A DNA stretch of 42,926 nt from Gemmobacter aquaticus (lineage in GTDB: Bacteria > Pseudomonadota > Alphaproteobacteria > Rhodobacterales > Rhodobacteraceae), in contig NZ_VOAK01000006.1 of the NCBI RefSeq assembly GCF_007859075.1, positions 1 to 42,926 on the forward strand, given 5' to 3'. Below, piece by piece: positions 10,170 through 18,971 of this stretch (positions within the stretch are counted from its first letter, which is position 1; every line of letters starts with the position of its first letter). A program made the translations under genes and the position numbers. Under the pieces are notes generated by a model. That model saw only the letters and a list, made by a program, of their open reading frames with translations, ran no database searches and had not been told where the DNA came from.

Positions 10170-10235
10170 GACTCTGATCCCCCGATCCTGCGACTCTGAT
10201 CCGCCGCTGAGGTGACTCTGATCCGCCAATCGGCG
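10170..10235 (+). repeat. Three 22-bp-spaced iterons
   Basis: GACTCTGATCC occurs at 10170, 10192 and 10214, each copy exactly 22 bp from the next (two helical turns). The other 11 bp of each unit vary. This is the expected arrangement of binding sites for a plasmid replication initiator and lies 83 bp before repA. Confidence 0.85.
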
Positions 10236-10249
10236 TGCTGGACGCGGCC

Positions 10250-10258
10250 TGTGGATAA
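10250..10258 (-). promoter_or_regulatory. Consensus DnaA box
   Basis: TGTGGATAA is the exact complement of the DnaA box TTATCCACA. It sits between the iterons and the repA start, so the host DnaA probably helps initiation. Confidence 0.8.
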
Positions 10259-10317
10259 TTCTAGGCTGGGTGTCACTGAAACCCCGATAGAAAACGGGGG
10301 CGGACATCGAGGCAGTC

Positions 10318-11376
10318 ATGGCGGGACAGGCGGTGGCGGGGGGCATCCCCGTCCGCAGACCGGGTATCGGTCGGGGGGGCGTATCCACCCCCGCGGCGAT
10401 CGGCGATCTTTTCATCTGTGACGTCTTCGGGGCGAGCCCGAAGGACGATCTGGGCACGATGGAACATCCGATCTTTTCGCTCTCTACCAAGCCCGACCGG
10501 CGCATCCTGAAATACGAACACAACGGCACGCAGGTCGAGGTCATCCCCTCGGTCAAGGGACGGGCCACGATCCATGACAAGGACATCCTGATCTATTGCA
10601 TCAGCCAGCTGATGGCGGGGCTGAACGCGGGCCGCGAGGTCAGCCGCACCCTGCAGCTCAAGGCGCATGACCTGCTGCTGGCCACGCGCCGCGACACCGG
10701 GGGTGACAGCTATCTGCGGCTGCGCGAGGCCTTCGAGCGTCTGGCCGGCACCCGCATCACCACCAATATCGTGACAGGGGGCATCGAGGCCACCAGCGGC
10801 TTCGGCCTGATCGAAAGCTGGGAGATCCTGCGCAAGACGCGGGGCGGACGGATGATCTCGGTCATGGTCACGCTTTCGGAATGGCTGTTCCGCGCGGTTC
10901 TGGGCCGGTCGGTGCTGACGCTCTCGCCCGAGTATTTCGGGCTCAGGAAACCGCTGGAGCGGCGGGTCTATGAACTGGCGCGCAAACATTGCGGGCGGCA
11001 ACCGGAATGGCGGATCTCGGTCGGCACGCTGCACAAGAAGTCCGGCTCTGCCGCGCCCGTGCGGGTGTTCCGCGCCGCGATCCGCAAGATGATCGAAGAG
11101 GCACCCTTGCCCGATTATGCCATGACCGAGGAGCCGGGCGACATGATCCGCTTCACCCGCGCCGGCGTGATCGAGGAGGACGGCCCCGACTTCAGCGCCC
11201 CCCGCATGGACCCCGGCGCCCTCGATGCCGCCCGCGCGCTGGCCCCCGGTGCCGATGTCTATGCGCTCGAGGCCGAATGGCGCGCCTTCTGGGTCGCTTC
11301 GGGGCGGCCACGGCTGTCGGCGCCCGACCGGGCCTTCCTTGGCTGGGTGCGGGCACGGATGCTGCCAAAGGGTTAA
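10318..11376 (+). CDS. repA: Plasmid replication initiator protein A (RPA family)
   Basis: Initiator that binds the upstream iterons and starts replication. The 352-residue product has the family block with FICDVFGASPKDDLGTMEHPIFSLSTKPD (about residues 32-60), followed by YEHNGTQVEVIPSVKGRATIHDKDILIYCISQLMAGLN and the later winged-helix-like LERRVYELARKHCG. This is the 'replication initiator protein A' family that defines DnaA-like or RepA-type replicons of Rhodobacteraceae. It is divergent from parAB, as usual in that replicon class. The first about 30 residues are poorly conserved, so the exact start is less certain. Presence of repA and parAB shows that this region is, or was, an autonomous replicon. 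Confidence 0.92.
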   Translation: MAGQAVAGGIPVRRPGIGRGGVSTPAAIGDLFICDVFGASPKDDLGTMEHPIFSLSTKPDRRILKYEHNGTQVEVIPSVKGRATIHDKDILIYCISQLMAGLNAGREVSRTLQLKAHDLLLATRRDTGGDSYLRLREAFERLAGTRITTNIVTGGIEATSGFGLIESWEILRKTRGGRMISVMVTLSEWLFRAVLGRSVLTLSPEYFGLRKPLERRVYELARKHCGRQPEWRISVGTLHKKSGSAAPVRVFRAAIRKMIEEAPLPDYAMTEEPGDMIRFTRAGVIEEDGPDFSAPRMDPGALDAARALAPGADVYALEAEWRAFWVASGRPRLSAPDRAFLGWVRARMLPKG

Positions 11377-11455
11377 GGGCGCGCGCGCGGGCTAGGGGGG
11401 GCCTTAACCGCGCCTGCGGATGGTCGGGCCGACCGCATCCCGCAGGAGCCCCGCA

Positions 11456-12697
11456 ATGCCCGATACCTCGCCGAACCTCGTTCTGCCCTATCTGATGCCC
11501 AGTCAGGCGCAGAAGCACGTGACCCATAACGAGGCGCTGCAGCTGCTGGATGCCGTCGTGCAGCTGACGGTCGAGGCCTTTGGCGCCACGACGCCGCCCG
11601 CCAGCCCCGCCGCCGGGCAGGTCTGGGCGCTTGGGCCCTCGCCCGGCGGGGCATGGGCAGGGCAGGGGCGCAGGCTTGCCGCGCGGATCGGCGGGGACTG
11701 GGTTTTCATCGACCCGCTGGAGGGCTGGCGGGCCTGGGGCCGGGCCGAGGCCGAGCTGCGCGTCTGGCGTGGCACCCTATGGGACCGCCTGCCGCTGCAG
11801 AACCTCGATGGTCTGGGCATTGCCAGTGTCTATGACACCACCAACCGGCTGTCGGTGGCCAGCCCCGCCACGCTGCTGACCCATGCGGGCGGGGGGCATC
11901 AGCTGAAGATCAACAAGGCGGGGCCGGGCCAGACCGCCTCTCTGCTCTATCAGACCGACTGGTCGGGCCGGGCCGAGATGGGGCTCGCGGGGGGTGACAA
12001 CTTTTCGGTCAAGGTCAGCGCCGATGGTGTCACTTGGGCCGAGGCGCTGGTGGCGGATCGCACGACCGGCCGGCTGCGCCTGCCCGGCGGCGCGCGCCTG
12101 CCCGATGGCGATGCGGAAACCCCCGCGCTGGCCTTTGACAATGGCAGTGGCGTGGGTCTTTTCCGCCCGGCTTCGGGGCAGATGGGCTTTGCGACAGGCG
12201 GGGTGCAGCGCGCGCTTCTCGGCGGCACGGCGCTGCAGCTTGACGTGCCGCTGACCGGCGCCGCAGTGACGGCAAGTGCGACGGATACAACGGCGGGCCG
12301 GGTGCTGCGGGTGGGGGCGGGCTGGCCGCAGCTCGATGCCACGCTCTACCGGCAGGGGAACCTTCTGGGCACGGTCAGCCAGAGCGCGGGCGCCCCCACC
12401 GGCGCGGTGATCGAGCGCGGCAGCAACGGGGGTGGCGACTATGTCCGCTTTGCCGATGGTACGCAGATCTGCACCGCAACCCTGACGGGCTCGACCTCGG
12501 CCGCGGTCGGCTGGACCTATCCCATGGCCTTTGCCGCCGCCCCTTGTGTCACCGGCACGGCGCAGGCTGCGGTCCTTGCCTGTGTCATGCTGGACAGCGC
12601 CCCCTCGGCCTCGGCCGCCAGTCTTTCGGTGCGCGACAAGCTGGATGCCCGCCGGGCCGATCCCATGCGGCTGATGGCCGTGGGGCGCTGGTTCTGA
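11456..12697 (+). CDS. DUF2793 domain protein (phage tail/GTA-like)
   Basis: A 413-residue protein whose N-terminus (NLVLPYLMPSQAQKHVTHNEALQLLDAVVQLTVE) is the DUF2793 signature found in phage and gene-transfer-agent structural genes of Rhodobacteraceae. The middle is Gly/Ala-rich and repetitive in style like a fibre. The C-terminal part, about FADGTQICTATLTGS onward, resembles receptor-binding or tail-fibre ends. Start at 11456 is set by AGGAG 9 nt upstream; an in-frame ATG at 11420 is less likely. It follows repA by 79 bp on the same strand, and its stop codon abuts the stop codon of convergent rmlA with no spacer. Its function in this locus is unknown; no other phage gene is nearby, so it may be a surface protein recruited to the coat locus. 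Confidence 0.75.
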   Translation: MPDTSPNLVLPYLMPSQAQKHVTHNEALQLLDAVVQLTVEAFGATTPPASPAAGQVWALGPSPGGAWAGQGRRLAARIGGDWVFIDPLEGWRAWGRAEAELRVWRGTLWDRLPLQNLDGLGIASVYDTTNRLSVASPATLLTHAGGGHQLKINKAGPGQTASLLYQTDWSGRAEMGLAGGDNFSVKVSADGVTWAEALVADRTTGRLRLPGGARLPDGDAETPALAFDNGSGVGLFRPASGQMGFATGGVQRALLGGTALQLDVPLTGAAVTASATDTTAGRVLRVGAGWPQLDATLYRQGNLLGTVSQSAGAPTGAVIERGSNGGGDYVRFADGTQICTATLTGSTSAAVGWTYPMAFAAAPCVTGTAQAAVLACVMLDSAPSASAASLSVRDKLDARRADPMRLMAVGRWF

Positions 12698-13573
12698 TCA
12701 GCGGTCGAGCAGCGCGGCCAGATAGCTGCCGTAGGCGGTCTTGCCAAAAAGCCGCGCCCGCGCTGCCAGTTGGTCGGGCGTGATCCAGCCTTGGGCAAAG
12801 GCGATCTCTTCGGGGCTGCCCACCTGCTGGCCCTGCCGCTCGGTCAGCGTGCGCACAAAGTTCCCGGCATCCAGCAGGCTGGCATGGGTGCCGGTATCGA
12901 GCCAGGCAAAGCCGCGACCCATCTGCTCGACCGAGAGCAGCCCTTCGGCCAGATACATCTCCAGAAGCGTCGTGATCTCCAGCTCGCCGCGGGGCGAGGG
13001 CTGAACCTCGCGCGCCCGGGCAGATGCGGTGCCGTCGAGGAAATAAAGCCCGGTCACCGCGTAATGCGAGGGCGGCTTGGCGGGCTTTTCAACGATGCGG
13101 TTCACCCGGCCGTCCGCGTCAAAGCCCACCACGCCATAGCGCTCCGGGTCCACCACGCGATAGCCGAAGACCGTGCCCCCCGTGGCGCGGGCGTCGGCGC
13201 GGGCCAGCATCTCGGGCAGGCCATGGCCGAAGAAGATATTGTCGCCCAGCACCATGGCCGAGGGCGCGCCGGCCAGGAAATCTTCGGCCAGCAGATAGGC
13301 CTGCGCCAGACCATCGGGCGAGGGCTGCTCGATATAGCTGAGGTGTAGCCCCCACTGGCTGCCATCGCCCAGCGTGCGGCGGAACTGGTCCTGATCCTGA
13401 GGGGTGGTGATGATCGCGATCTCGCGGATGCCCGACAGCATCAGCACCGAAAGCGGGTAGTAGATCATCGGCTTGTCATAGATCGGCAGCAGCTGCTTTG
13501 AGACGCCGATGGTGATCGGATAAAGCCGTGTGCCCGATCCGCCTGCCAGGATGATGCCCTTGCGTGCCGTCAT
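12698..13573 (-). CDS. rmlA: Glucose-1-phosphate thymidylyltransferase
   Basis: First step of dTDP-L-rhamnose synthesis: dTTP plus glucose-1-phosphate to dTDP-glucose. The 291-residue product has the nucleotidyl-transferase loop ILAGGSGTRLYP (8-19), KQLLPIYDKPMIYYPLS and GDNIFFGHGL, as in RmlA throughout. It is the last gene of the kpsM-rmlC-rmlB-rmlD-rmlA run, beginning one base after the rmlD stop. Allosteric control by dTDP-rhamnose is known for the family. Confidence 0.96.
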   Translation of the reverse strand: MTARKGIILAGGSGTRLYPITIGVSKQLLPIYDKPMIYYPLSVLMLSGIREIAIITTPQDQDQFRRTLGDGSQWGLHLSYIEQPSPDGLAQAYLLAEDFLAGAPSAMVLGDNIFFGHGLPEMLARADARATGGTVFGYRVVDPERYGVVGFDADGRVNRIVEKPAKPPSHYAVTGLYFLDGTASARAREVQPSPRGELEITTLLEMYLAEGLLSVEQMGRGFAWLDTGTHASLLDAGNFVRTLTERQGQQVGSPEEIAFAQGWITPDQLAARARLFGKTAYGSYLAALLDR

Positions 13574-13574
13574 G

Positions 13575-14423
13575 TCAAATGCCCTTCAGTTCTGAAATCA
13601 CCCGGGCCAGGCCGGCCCGCCAGTCCGGTTGCGTAATCCCGAAATCCGCCGCCAATGCGGAGCAATCGAGGCGGGAATTGAGCGGGCGGCGCGCCGGTGT
13701 GGGATAGGCTGCCGAGGGAATATCCTCGACCGTGACCGCCATCCCGGCCTGCGCGAATGTTTCGCGCGCGAAACCGGCCCAGCTGGTCTCTGGCGCGCCT
13801 GCGTAGTGATGTGTGCCGCCCGTGGCGCCGTCGCGCAAGGCGCGGGCCAGCGCAAGGCAGGTCGCTGCGATATCGGCCGCAGGCGTCGGCCCGCCGATCT
13901 GGTCGGCCACGACGCGCAAGGTAGGGCGGTCAGCGCCAAGCCGCAGCATGGTCTTCACGAAATTCGCACCATGGCTTGAGAACACCCATGAGGTGCGCAG
14001 GATCACATGGGATCCCCCTGCGGTCCGCACCGCCGCTTCGCCTGCAAGCTTCGTGCGGCCATAGGCGCCAAGCGGGGCGGTCGGGTCATCGGGGGCCCAG
14101 GGACGGCTGCCCGATCCGTCGAACACATAATCGGTGGAGATATGGACGATCGGTGCGCCCAGATCGGCGCAGGCCCGGGCCATGGCGCCGGGGGCCTGCC
14201 CGTTCACCAGAGCCGCCGCATCCTCTTCGGTCTCGGCCCGGTCCACCGCCGTCCAGGCGGCGGCGTTGATCACCGCATCGGGGCGGTGCGTCCGGATCGC
14301 CGCGGCGCAGGTGTCGGGGCTGGCAAGGTCTGCCTGATCGCGCCCCAGAAAGATCGCCTGCGGGGCAAGGCGCTGCAGTTCCGTCGCCACTTGGCCGGTG
14401 CGGCCGAAGACCAGCACCCTCAT
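13575..14423 (-). CDS. rmlD: dTDP-4-dehydrorhamnose reductase
   Basis: Last step of dTDP-L-rhamnose synthesis, NAD(P)H reduction of the 4-keto sugar. The 282-residue short-chain reductase has [13 protein letters not shown] at the N-terminus, [10 protein letters not shown], and the catalytic YGRTK. Start 14423 is fixed by the Rossmann motif and by the ATGA overlap with the rmlB stop codon; the open frame extends 26 codons upstream inside rmlB. Unusually, codons for GFARETF contain the third copy of the GTTTC...GAAAC palindrome (13759-13774), so this gene carries a candidate ParB site within its coding sequence. Confidence 0.96.
   Translation of the reverse strand: MRVLVFGRTGQVATELQRLAPQAIFLGRDQADLASPDTCAAAIRTHRPDAVINAAAWTAVDRAETEEDAAALVNGQAPGAMARACADLGAPIVHISTDYVFDGSGSRPWAPDDPTAPLGAYGRTKLAGEAAVRTAGGSHVILRTSWVFSSHGANFVKTMLRLGADRPTLRVVADQIGGPTPAADIAATCLALARALRDGATGGTHHYAGAPETSWAGFARETFAQAGMAVTVEDIPSAAYPTPARRPLNSRLDCSALAADFGITQPDWRAGLARVISELKGI
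13759..13774. promoter_or_regulatory. parS-like palindrome 3, inside rmlD
   Basis: GTTTCGCGCGCGAAAC, identical over 16 bp to the two sites beside parB, 5.3 kb from the nearest of them, inside coding DNA. An exact 16-bp palindrome match by chance in a window of this size is very unlikely, so it is probably a real binding site. Confidence 0.6.
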
Positions 14424-15469
14424 GCCGAGGTTCCCAGCCGTTCGCCCACGCCCTTGCGCGCCAGCAGGGGCTGCCACCAGTCGGCATTGTCGAGATACCA
14501 TTGCACCGTGCGCTCCAGCCCCTCTTCCACCGTCACGCTGGGCTGCCAGCCCAGCTCGGCGCGGATGCGGCTTGGGTCGATGGCATAGCGCGCGTCATGG
14601 CCGGGGCGGTCGGTCACGAAGGTGATCTGGTCGGCATAAGAGCCCGTGTTCTTTGGCCGCTTCGCATCAAGGATCGCGCAGAGCGTCTGCACCAGCTCAA
14701 GGTTCGTCCGCTCGTTCTCGCCGCCGATGTTGTAGCTGCGGCCCAGGGCGCCCTTTTCCAGCACCAGAAGCAGCGCATCGGCATGATCCTCGACATAAAG
14801 CCAGTCGCGGATGTTCGACCCGTCGCCATAGATCGGCAGCGGTTTTCCGGCCAGCGCATTGAGGATGATCACCGGGATCAGCTTTTCGGGGAAATGGTAG
14901 GGCCCGTAATTGTTGGAGCAGTTGGTCAGCACCACCGGCAGGCCATAGGTCTCGGCCCAGGCCCGGACCAGATGGTCCGAGGCCGCCTTCGAGGCCGAAT
15001 AGGGACTGCGCGGGTCATAGGGGGTGGTTTCGGTGAACTTCACCGACGGGTCGGCCGGCAGGGACCCGAAGACCTCGTCGGTCGAGATGTGGTGAAAGCG
15101 GAACCCGACCGGCTTGCCCGCGCGTGTCCAATGGGCGCGCGCGGCCTCGAGCATGTTGTAGGTGCCGTTCACATTGGTCTCGATGAAGGCGCCCGGCGCG
15201 TCGATCGAGCGGTCCACATGGCTCTCGGCGGCCAGATGCATCACCGCATCCGGTTTATGCGCGGCAAAGATCCGGTCCAGTGCCGCCCGGTCACGGATAT
15301 CGGCGCGCTCGAATGCATAAAGCGGGCTCGACGCCACGCTTGCCACGTTTTCAAGGCAGGCGGCATAGGTCAGGCAATCGACATTGACCACATGATGGCC
15401 CCGCGCCACTGCCTGCCGCACCACGGCCGAACCGATGAAGCCCGCCCCCCCGGTCACCAGAATCTTCAT
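14420..15469 (-). CDS. rmlB: dTDP-glucose 4,6-dehydratase
   Basis: Second step of dTDP-L-rhamnose synthesis, NAD-dependent dehydration of dTDP-glucose. The 349-residue product has GGAGFIGS (7-14), [12 protein letters not shown], the active-site [10 protein letters not shown] and YSASK, and [15 protein letters not shown], all RmlB hallmarks. It starts 3 bp after rmlC and overlaps rmlD by ATGA, so the operon is translationally coupled. Confidence 0.97.
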   Translation of the reverse strand: MKILVTGGAGFIGSAVVRQAVARGHHVVNVDCLTYAACLENVASVASSPLYAFERADIRDRAALDRIFAAHKPDAVMHLAAESHVDRSIDAPGAFIETNVNGTYNMLEAARAHWTRAGKPVGFRFHHISTDEVFGSLPADPSVKFTETTPYDPRSPYSASKAASDHLVRAWAETYGLPVVLTNCSNNYGPYHFPEKLIPVIILNALAGKPLPIYGDGSNIRDWLYVEDHADALLLVLEKGALGRSYNIGGENERTNLELVQTLCAILDAKRPKNTGSYADQITFVTDRPGHDARYAIDPSRIRAELGWQPSVTVEEGLERTVQWYLDNADWWQPLLARKGVGERLGTSA

Positions 15470-15472
15470 CTC

Positions 15473-16027
15473 TCAGCCCTCGCAGACAAACGGCGTGACA
15501 AAATCGGCCAGGGCCGGCGCCGCGGCATCCTTGGCCGAGAGCACCGGCTCGCCCGTCAGCCCCCAGTCGATCCCGACCGAGTTCCAGGCCACCGCCCCGT
15601 CACAGTCGGGCGCATAGTAATCGCTGCACTTGTAGACGATCTCGGTATCGTCGGCCCGTGTGACAAATCCGTGCAGGAAGCCCGCCGGGATCAGCAGTTG
15701 CCGGCCGTTCTCGGCCGAAAGCTCGACCCCCACCCACTGGCCATAGGTGGCAGAGCCGCGGCGGATATCCACCGCCACATCGTACAGCGCGCCGCGCCCG
15801 CAGCGCACCAGCTTGGCCTGGGCATGGGGGGGGGACTGGAAGTGCAGCCCCCGCAGGGTACCCGCCCGCGCCGAGACCGAATGGTTGTCCTGCACGAAAT
15901 CGATGTCGATGCCGGCCTCTGCCAGACGCCGGCGACTCCAGCTTTCGGAAAAGAAGCCGCGCGCATCGCCGAAACGTGCGGGCGTCAGGATCACCACGCC
16001 GGGAAGGGAGGTCTGCTCGATCTGCAA
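15473..16027 (-). CDS. rmlC: dTDP-4-dehydrorhamnose 3,5-epimerase
   Basis: Third step of dTDP-L-rhamnose synthesis, a cofactor-free double epimerisation. The 184-residue cupin has RFGDARGFFSESW, QDNHSVS, catalytic His in LRGLHFQ (H62), PAGFLHGF, and the Tyr-rich YKCSDYY, as in RmlC. The only start that keeps the conserved N-terminus is a TTG at 16027, with a weak AAAGG upstream, so a non-ATG start is likely. It is 79 bp downstream of kpsM on the same strand. Confidence 0.94.
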   Translation of the reverse strand: MQIEQTSLPGVVILTPARFGDARGFFSESWSRRRLAEAGIDIDFVQDNHSVSARAGTLRGLHFQSPPHAQAKLVRCGRGALYDVAVDIRRGSATYGQWVGVELSAENGRQLLIPAGFLHGFVTRADDTEIVYKCSDYYAPDCDGAVAWNSVGIDWGLTGEPVLSAKDAAAPALADFVTPFVCEG

Positions 16028-16106
16028 GAAAAGGGCCTTTCTGAAACACGGATCACAGGAGGAGGGAAAGGGTCACGGCTGTGCCGCCACCAAGAACCGC
16101 CGCCGC

Positions 16107-16934
16107 TCAGTCGTCAAGGATCTCGCGGTGGAAGCGGCGCAGCAGCAGCAGCCCGAAGGCCAGAAGCGCCATCGACAGCAGCAGAACATAGACGAGGCTG
16201 ACGTAATTGGCGTCATACATCGGATAAAAGCCGCTCCGCATCTCGCCCACGATATGCAGCAGGGGATTCCACCACAGGATGTCCTGCAATGTGTTGGGCG
16301 CATGCTCATACAGCAGCAGGATGCCAGAGACGATGAAGAGCGGGCGGGTGATGATCGCCCAGATCGACTCCCATGTGGGATAGAACCCCATCAGCACCGC
16401 ATTCACGCTCCCCACCCCAAGGCCCAGAAGGGCTGCAAGGCTCATCGCCGTCAGCACCGGCCAGATATCGACGACACTCCGGCTGCCGCCGAAGATCAGG
16501 ATTGCGCTGAGCAGGATGTAGCTGACTGTCACCCCGGTCAGCGTGTTCAACAGAAACCGCGCCAGCAGCGCGTCGATCCAGCTGACTGCCGGATAGGCCA
16601 GAAGCTGCCGCGAAAAGCGCAACGATTTCGCGGTGGTCATGCTGACTTTACGAAACAGGTCGAACGGCATCAGGCCGGTGGCGTAGAACAATATGAAGCT
16701 GGTGCCGAGTGGCGGGCTGCGCACCAGCAGCGAAAAGCCGATGGAGAGGATCAAAATCCCGCCCAGGGGTTCCAGCAGGGCCCATATATAGCCCCCGGGC
16801 GTGCGGCCATAGCTGGTCGACATCTCGCGCAGCATCAGCGCCAGGATCACCCGTCCCGAGGCGAAGCGCCGCCGATGCGGCCGCGCCGTCCGGGGCGGAT
16901 CGGCGGGCAAGGCGGGCAGGGGGCTTTCAGGCAT
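16107..16934 (-). CDS. kpsM: Capsule-type polysaccharide ABC exporter, permease
   Basis: Inner-membrane permease of an ABC-2 type exporter for capsular or related polysaccharide. The 275-residue protein has a soluble Pro/Arg-rich N-terminus and about six hydrophobic segments (for example LEPLGGILILSIGFSLLV, FILFYATGLMPFDLF, LLNTLTGVTVSYILLSAILIF). The amphipathic start LMLREMSTSYGRTPGGYIWALLEPL is typical of KpsM/BexB. Its ATPase partner kpsT and the KpsE-like partner are encoded divergently across an 83-bp gap. It is followed by the rhamnose genes, so sugar supply and export are probably transcribed together. Confidence 0.93.
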   Translation of the reverse strand: MPESPLPALPADPPRTARPHRRRFASGRVILALMLREMSTSYGRTPGGYIWALLEPLGGILILSIGFSLLVRSPPLGTSFILFYATGLMPFDLFRKVSMTTAKSLRFSRQLLAYPAVSWIDALLARFLLNTLTGVTVSYILLSAILIFGGSRSVVDIWPVLTAMSLAALLGLGVGSVNAVLMGFYPTWESIWAIITRPLFIVSGILLLYEHAPNTLQDILWWNPLLHIVGEMRSGFYPMYDANYVSLVYVLLLSMALLAFGLLLLRRFHREILDD

Positions 16935-17017
16935 GGGCGGTCCGGACTGGCATTCAACCCGCCCATTATGTAGAAACGCGGGCAGGATATCAAACGGCTG
17001 TGCGCCGAGGAGCCAAA

Positions 17018-18289
17018 GTGACGGATCAGACCGGCCCTAGCATGGAGGACGCGCAACCCGCAGTTTCGCAGCCGGCCGCGCCCAAGCGGGGCCGCAAGCC
17101 GGGCGGTGCCCGCGCCAAGCTGGCCGCCGAAGGGCCCTCCAGCACGCTTCCGCCCCTTCCGCCACTGGCTGCGCCCGCGCAGGTGCGTGCACGCCATCGC
17201 GGGCTGGTCTGGGCCTTCGTTCTGGTGGTTGTGCTACCGGTCCTGACCTCGGCCGTCTATCTGTGGGGCTTTGCCAAGGATCAGTATGCCTCGACCGTGG
17301 GCTTCACCGTCCGGCGCGAAGAGGCAAGCTCGGCCACCGACATCCTGGGTGGGCTGACCCGCATCACCGGTGGCGGTGGCTCGATGGAAACCGATATCCT
17401 CTATGAATTCATCCGCAGCCAGGAAATCGTCACCGCCATTGACGAGCGCATCGGCCTGGCAGACATCTACTCGCAGAACTGGCCTGCCGATCCGGCTTTT
17501 GCCTTGTGGCCCAACCCTTCGACCGAGGCTCTGCACGGCCATTGGGAGCGGATGGTGCGCATCTCGTATGACAGCGCGACCCAGTTGATCGAGTTGCGCG
17601 TGCTGGCCTTTGCGCCTGATCAGGCCCAGCGGATCGCGCAAGAGATCCTGGCCGAGAGCCAGAAGATGATCAATAACCTCAACCAGGCGGCGCGTGAGGA
17701 CATCATGCGCTATGCCAACGAGGATGTGGACAAGACTATCGTTCGCCTGAAGGAGGCGCGCGAGGCGCTGAGCCGTTTCCGGACCCGCACCCAGATCGTC
17801 GATCCGGCCGCCGATATCCAGGGCCGCATGGGGGTTCTGGCAAACCTGCAGCAGCAGCTGGCCGAGGCGCTGATCGAGAATGACATCGTTCTGGGCACCA
17901 CGCTGGAAAACGATCCCCGGCGTGAACAGACCGACCGCCGCATCGCGGTGATCCGTGACCGCATCGCCTCGGAACGGGCAACCTTTGCCACCACCGAGGG
18001 TGGTGCTGCGGGCGAGAACTACCCCGAGCTTCTGGCCGAGTTCGAGCGCCTGACCGTCGATCTGCAATATGCCGAGGAAACCTATCGCCTGGCGCTCGCC
18101 GCACAGGACAGCGCGCGCGAACAGGCGGCCCGGCAGACCGTCTATCTGGCGCCCTATGTCCGCCCGACCCTGCCGCAGACCGCCGAATACCCGCAGCGCG
18201 CCATCCTGACCGGCATGATCGCGCTGTTCCTGACCTTCGCCTGGGCGATCGGTGCGCTGATCTTCTACAGCGTGCGCGACCGGCGCTGA
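17018..18289 (+). CDS. kpsE: KpsE-like polysaccharide export inner-membrane protein
   Basis: Periplasmic coiled-coil adaptor of the polysaccharide co-polymerase type 3 family that links the KpsMT transporter to the outer-membrane channel. The 423-residue product has a Pro/Ala/Lys-rich cytoplasmic tail, one membrane segment (VWAFVLVVVLPVLTSAVYLW, about 57-76), a periplasmic part with conserved GFTVRREE and METDILYEFIRSQEIV, long helices rich in Glu/Arg/Ala, and a second membrane segment at the C-terminus. GTG at 17018 is chosen because GAGGAG is 5 nt upstream; the open frame runs much further back over kpsM, and an ATG at 17042 is an alternative. No outer-membrane KpsD-like gene is in the window. 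Confidence 0.9.
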   Translation: MTDQTGPSMEDAQPAVSQPAAPKRGRKPGGARAKLAAEGPSSTLPPLPPLAAPAQVRARHRGLVWAFVLVVVLPVLTSAVYLWGFAKDQYASTVGFTVRREEASSATDILGGLTRITGGGGSMETDILYEFIRSQEIVTAIDERIGLADIYSQNWPADPAFALWPNPSTEALHGHWERMVRISYDSATQLIELRVLAFAPDQAQRIAQEILAESQKMINNLNQAAREDIMRYANEDVDKTIVRLKEAREALSRFRTRTQIVDPAADIQGRMGVLANLQQQLAEALIENDIVLGTTLENDPRREQTDRRIAVIRDRIASERATFATTEGGAAGENYPELLAEFERLTVDLQYAEETYRLALAAQDSAREQAARQTVYLAPYVRPTLPQTAEYPQRAILTGMIALFLTFAWAIGALIFYSVRDRR

Positions 18290-18308
18290 TGGCACCGGGG
18301 CAGGGCGC

Positions 18309-18965
18309 ATGATCCGGTTCGAACATCTGACGAAAAGCTACCCCACCCCCTGGGGGCGCAAGGTGGTGATCGATGACCTGAGCCTCGAGCTGCCCTCGGG
18401 CAAGGCGCTTGGGCTACTGGGCCGCAACGGGGCGGGCAAGTCGACGCTGATGCAGATCGTGGCGGGCACGCTGCCCCCCGACAGCGGGCGCGTCATCTCG
18501 GACGGTACGATCTCCTGGCCCATCGGTCTGGGCGGGGCGCTGCACCCCGACATGACCGGGGCGCAGAACGTGCGCTTCATCGCCCGCATCTATGGCATCG
18601 ACAGCGACAGTCTGTGTGCCTTCGTGCAGGACTTTGCCGAGCTGGGCGCGCATTTCCAGATGCCCCTGCGCAGCTATTCCTCGGGCATGCGATCCCGTCT
18701 GGCCTTCGGGGCCTCGATGGGCATCCCCTTTGACACCTATCTGGTCGATGAGGTCACATCCGTGGGCGACGCGCGCTTCCGGGCCAAGAGCAAGGCGATC
18801 TTCCGCGAGCGGATGAAGACCTCGGGCGCGATCATGGTCAGCCACAACATGAAGGAACTGCAGGAGTTCTGCGACGCCGGCCTCGTGCTGGAAAACGGGC
18901 GGATGTATTACTTCGAACGTCTGGATGCCGCGATCCGGCTGCACAAGCGCTTGATGGAGCAGTAG
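18309..18965 (+). CDS. kpsT: Capsule-type polysaccharide ABC exporter, ATPase
   Basis: ATPase that powers KpsM. The 218-residue product has Walker A GRNGAGKST (38-46), signature YSSGMRSRL (123-131), Walker B YLVDE (144-148) and the switch His in MVSHNM, as in KpsT/BexA. It lacks the C-terminal carbohydrate-binding extension of Wzt, so the substrate is probably capsule-like rather than O-antigen with a capping signal. It begins 19 bp after kpsE and ends 6 bp from the convergent pyruvyltransferase gene, with no terminator in between. Confidence 0.94.
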   Translation: MIRFEHLTKSYPTPWGRKVVIDDLSLELPSGKALGLLGRNGAGKSTLMQIVAGTLPPDSGRVISDGTISWPIGLGGALHPDMTGAQNVRFIARIYGIDSDSLCAFVQDFAELGAHFQMPLRSYSSGMRSRLAFGASMGIPFDTYLVDEVTSVGDARFRAKSKAIFRERMKTSGAIMVSHNMKELQEFCDAGLVLENGRMYYFERLDAAIRLHKRLMEQ

Positions 18966-18971
18966 GCGCCA

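Larger units (their letters stand above)
10066..10258. other. Candidate replication origin (oriV)
   Basis: The 425-bp gap between divergent parA and repA holds origin hallmarks in order: an AT-rich stretch (about 10066-10102, candidate unwinding element), three iterons with exact 22-bp period (10170-10235), and a perfect consensus DnaA box at 10250-10258. Position next to the initiator gene supports the call. Confidence 0.8.
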
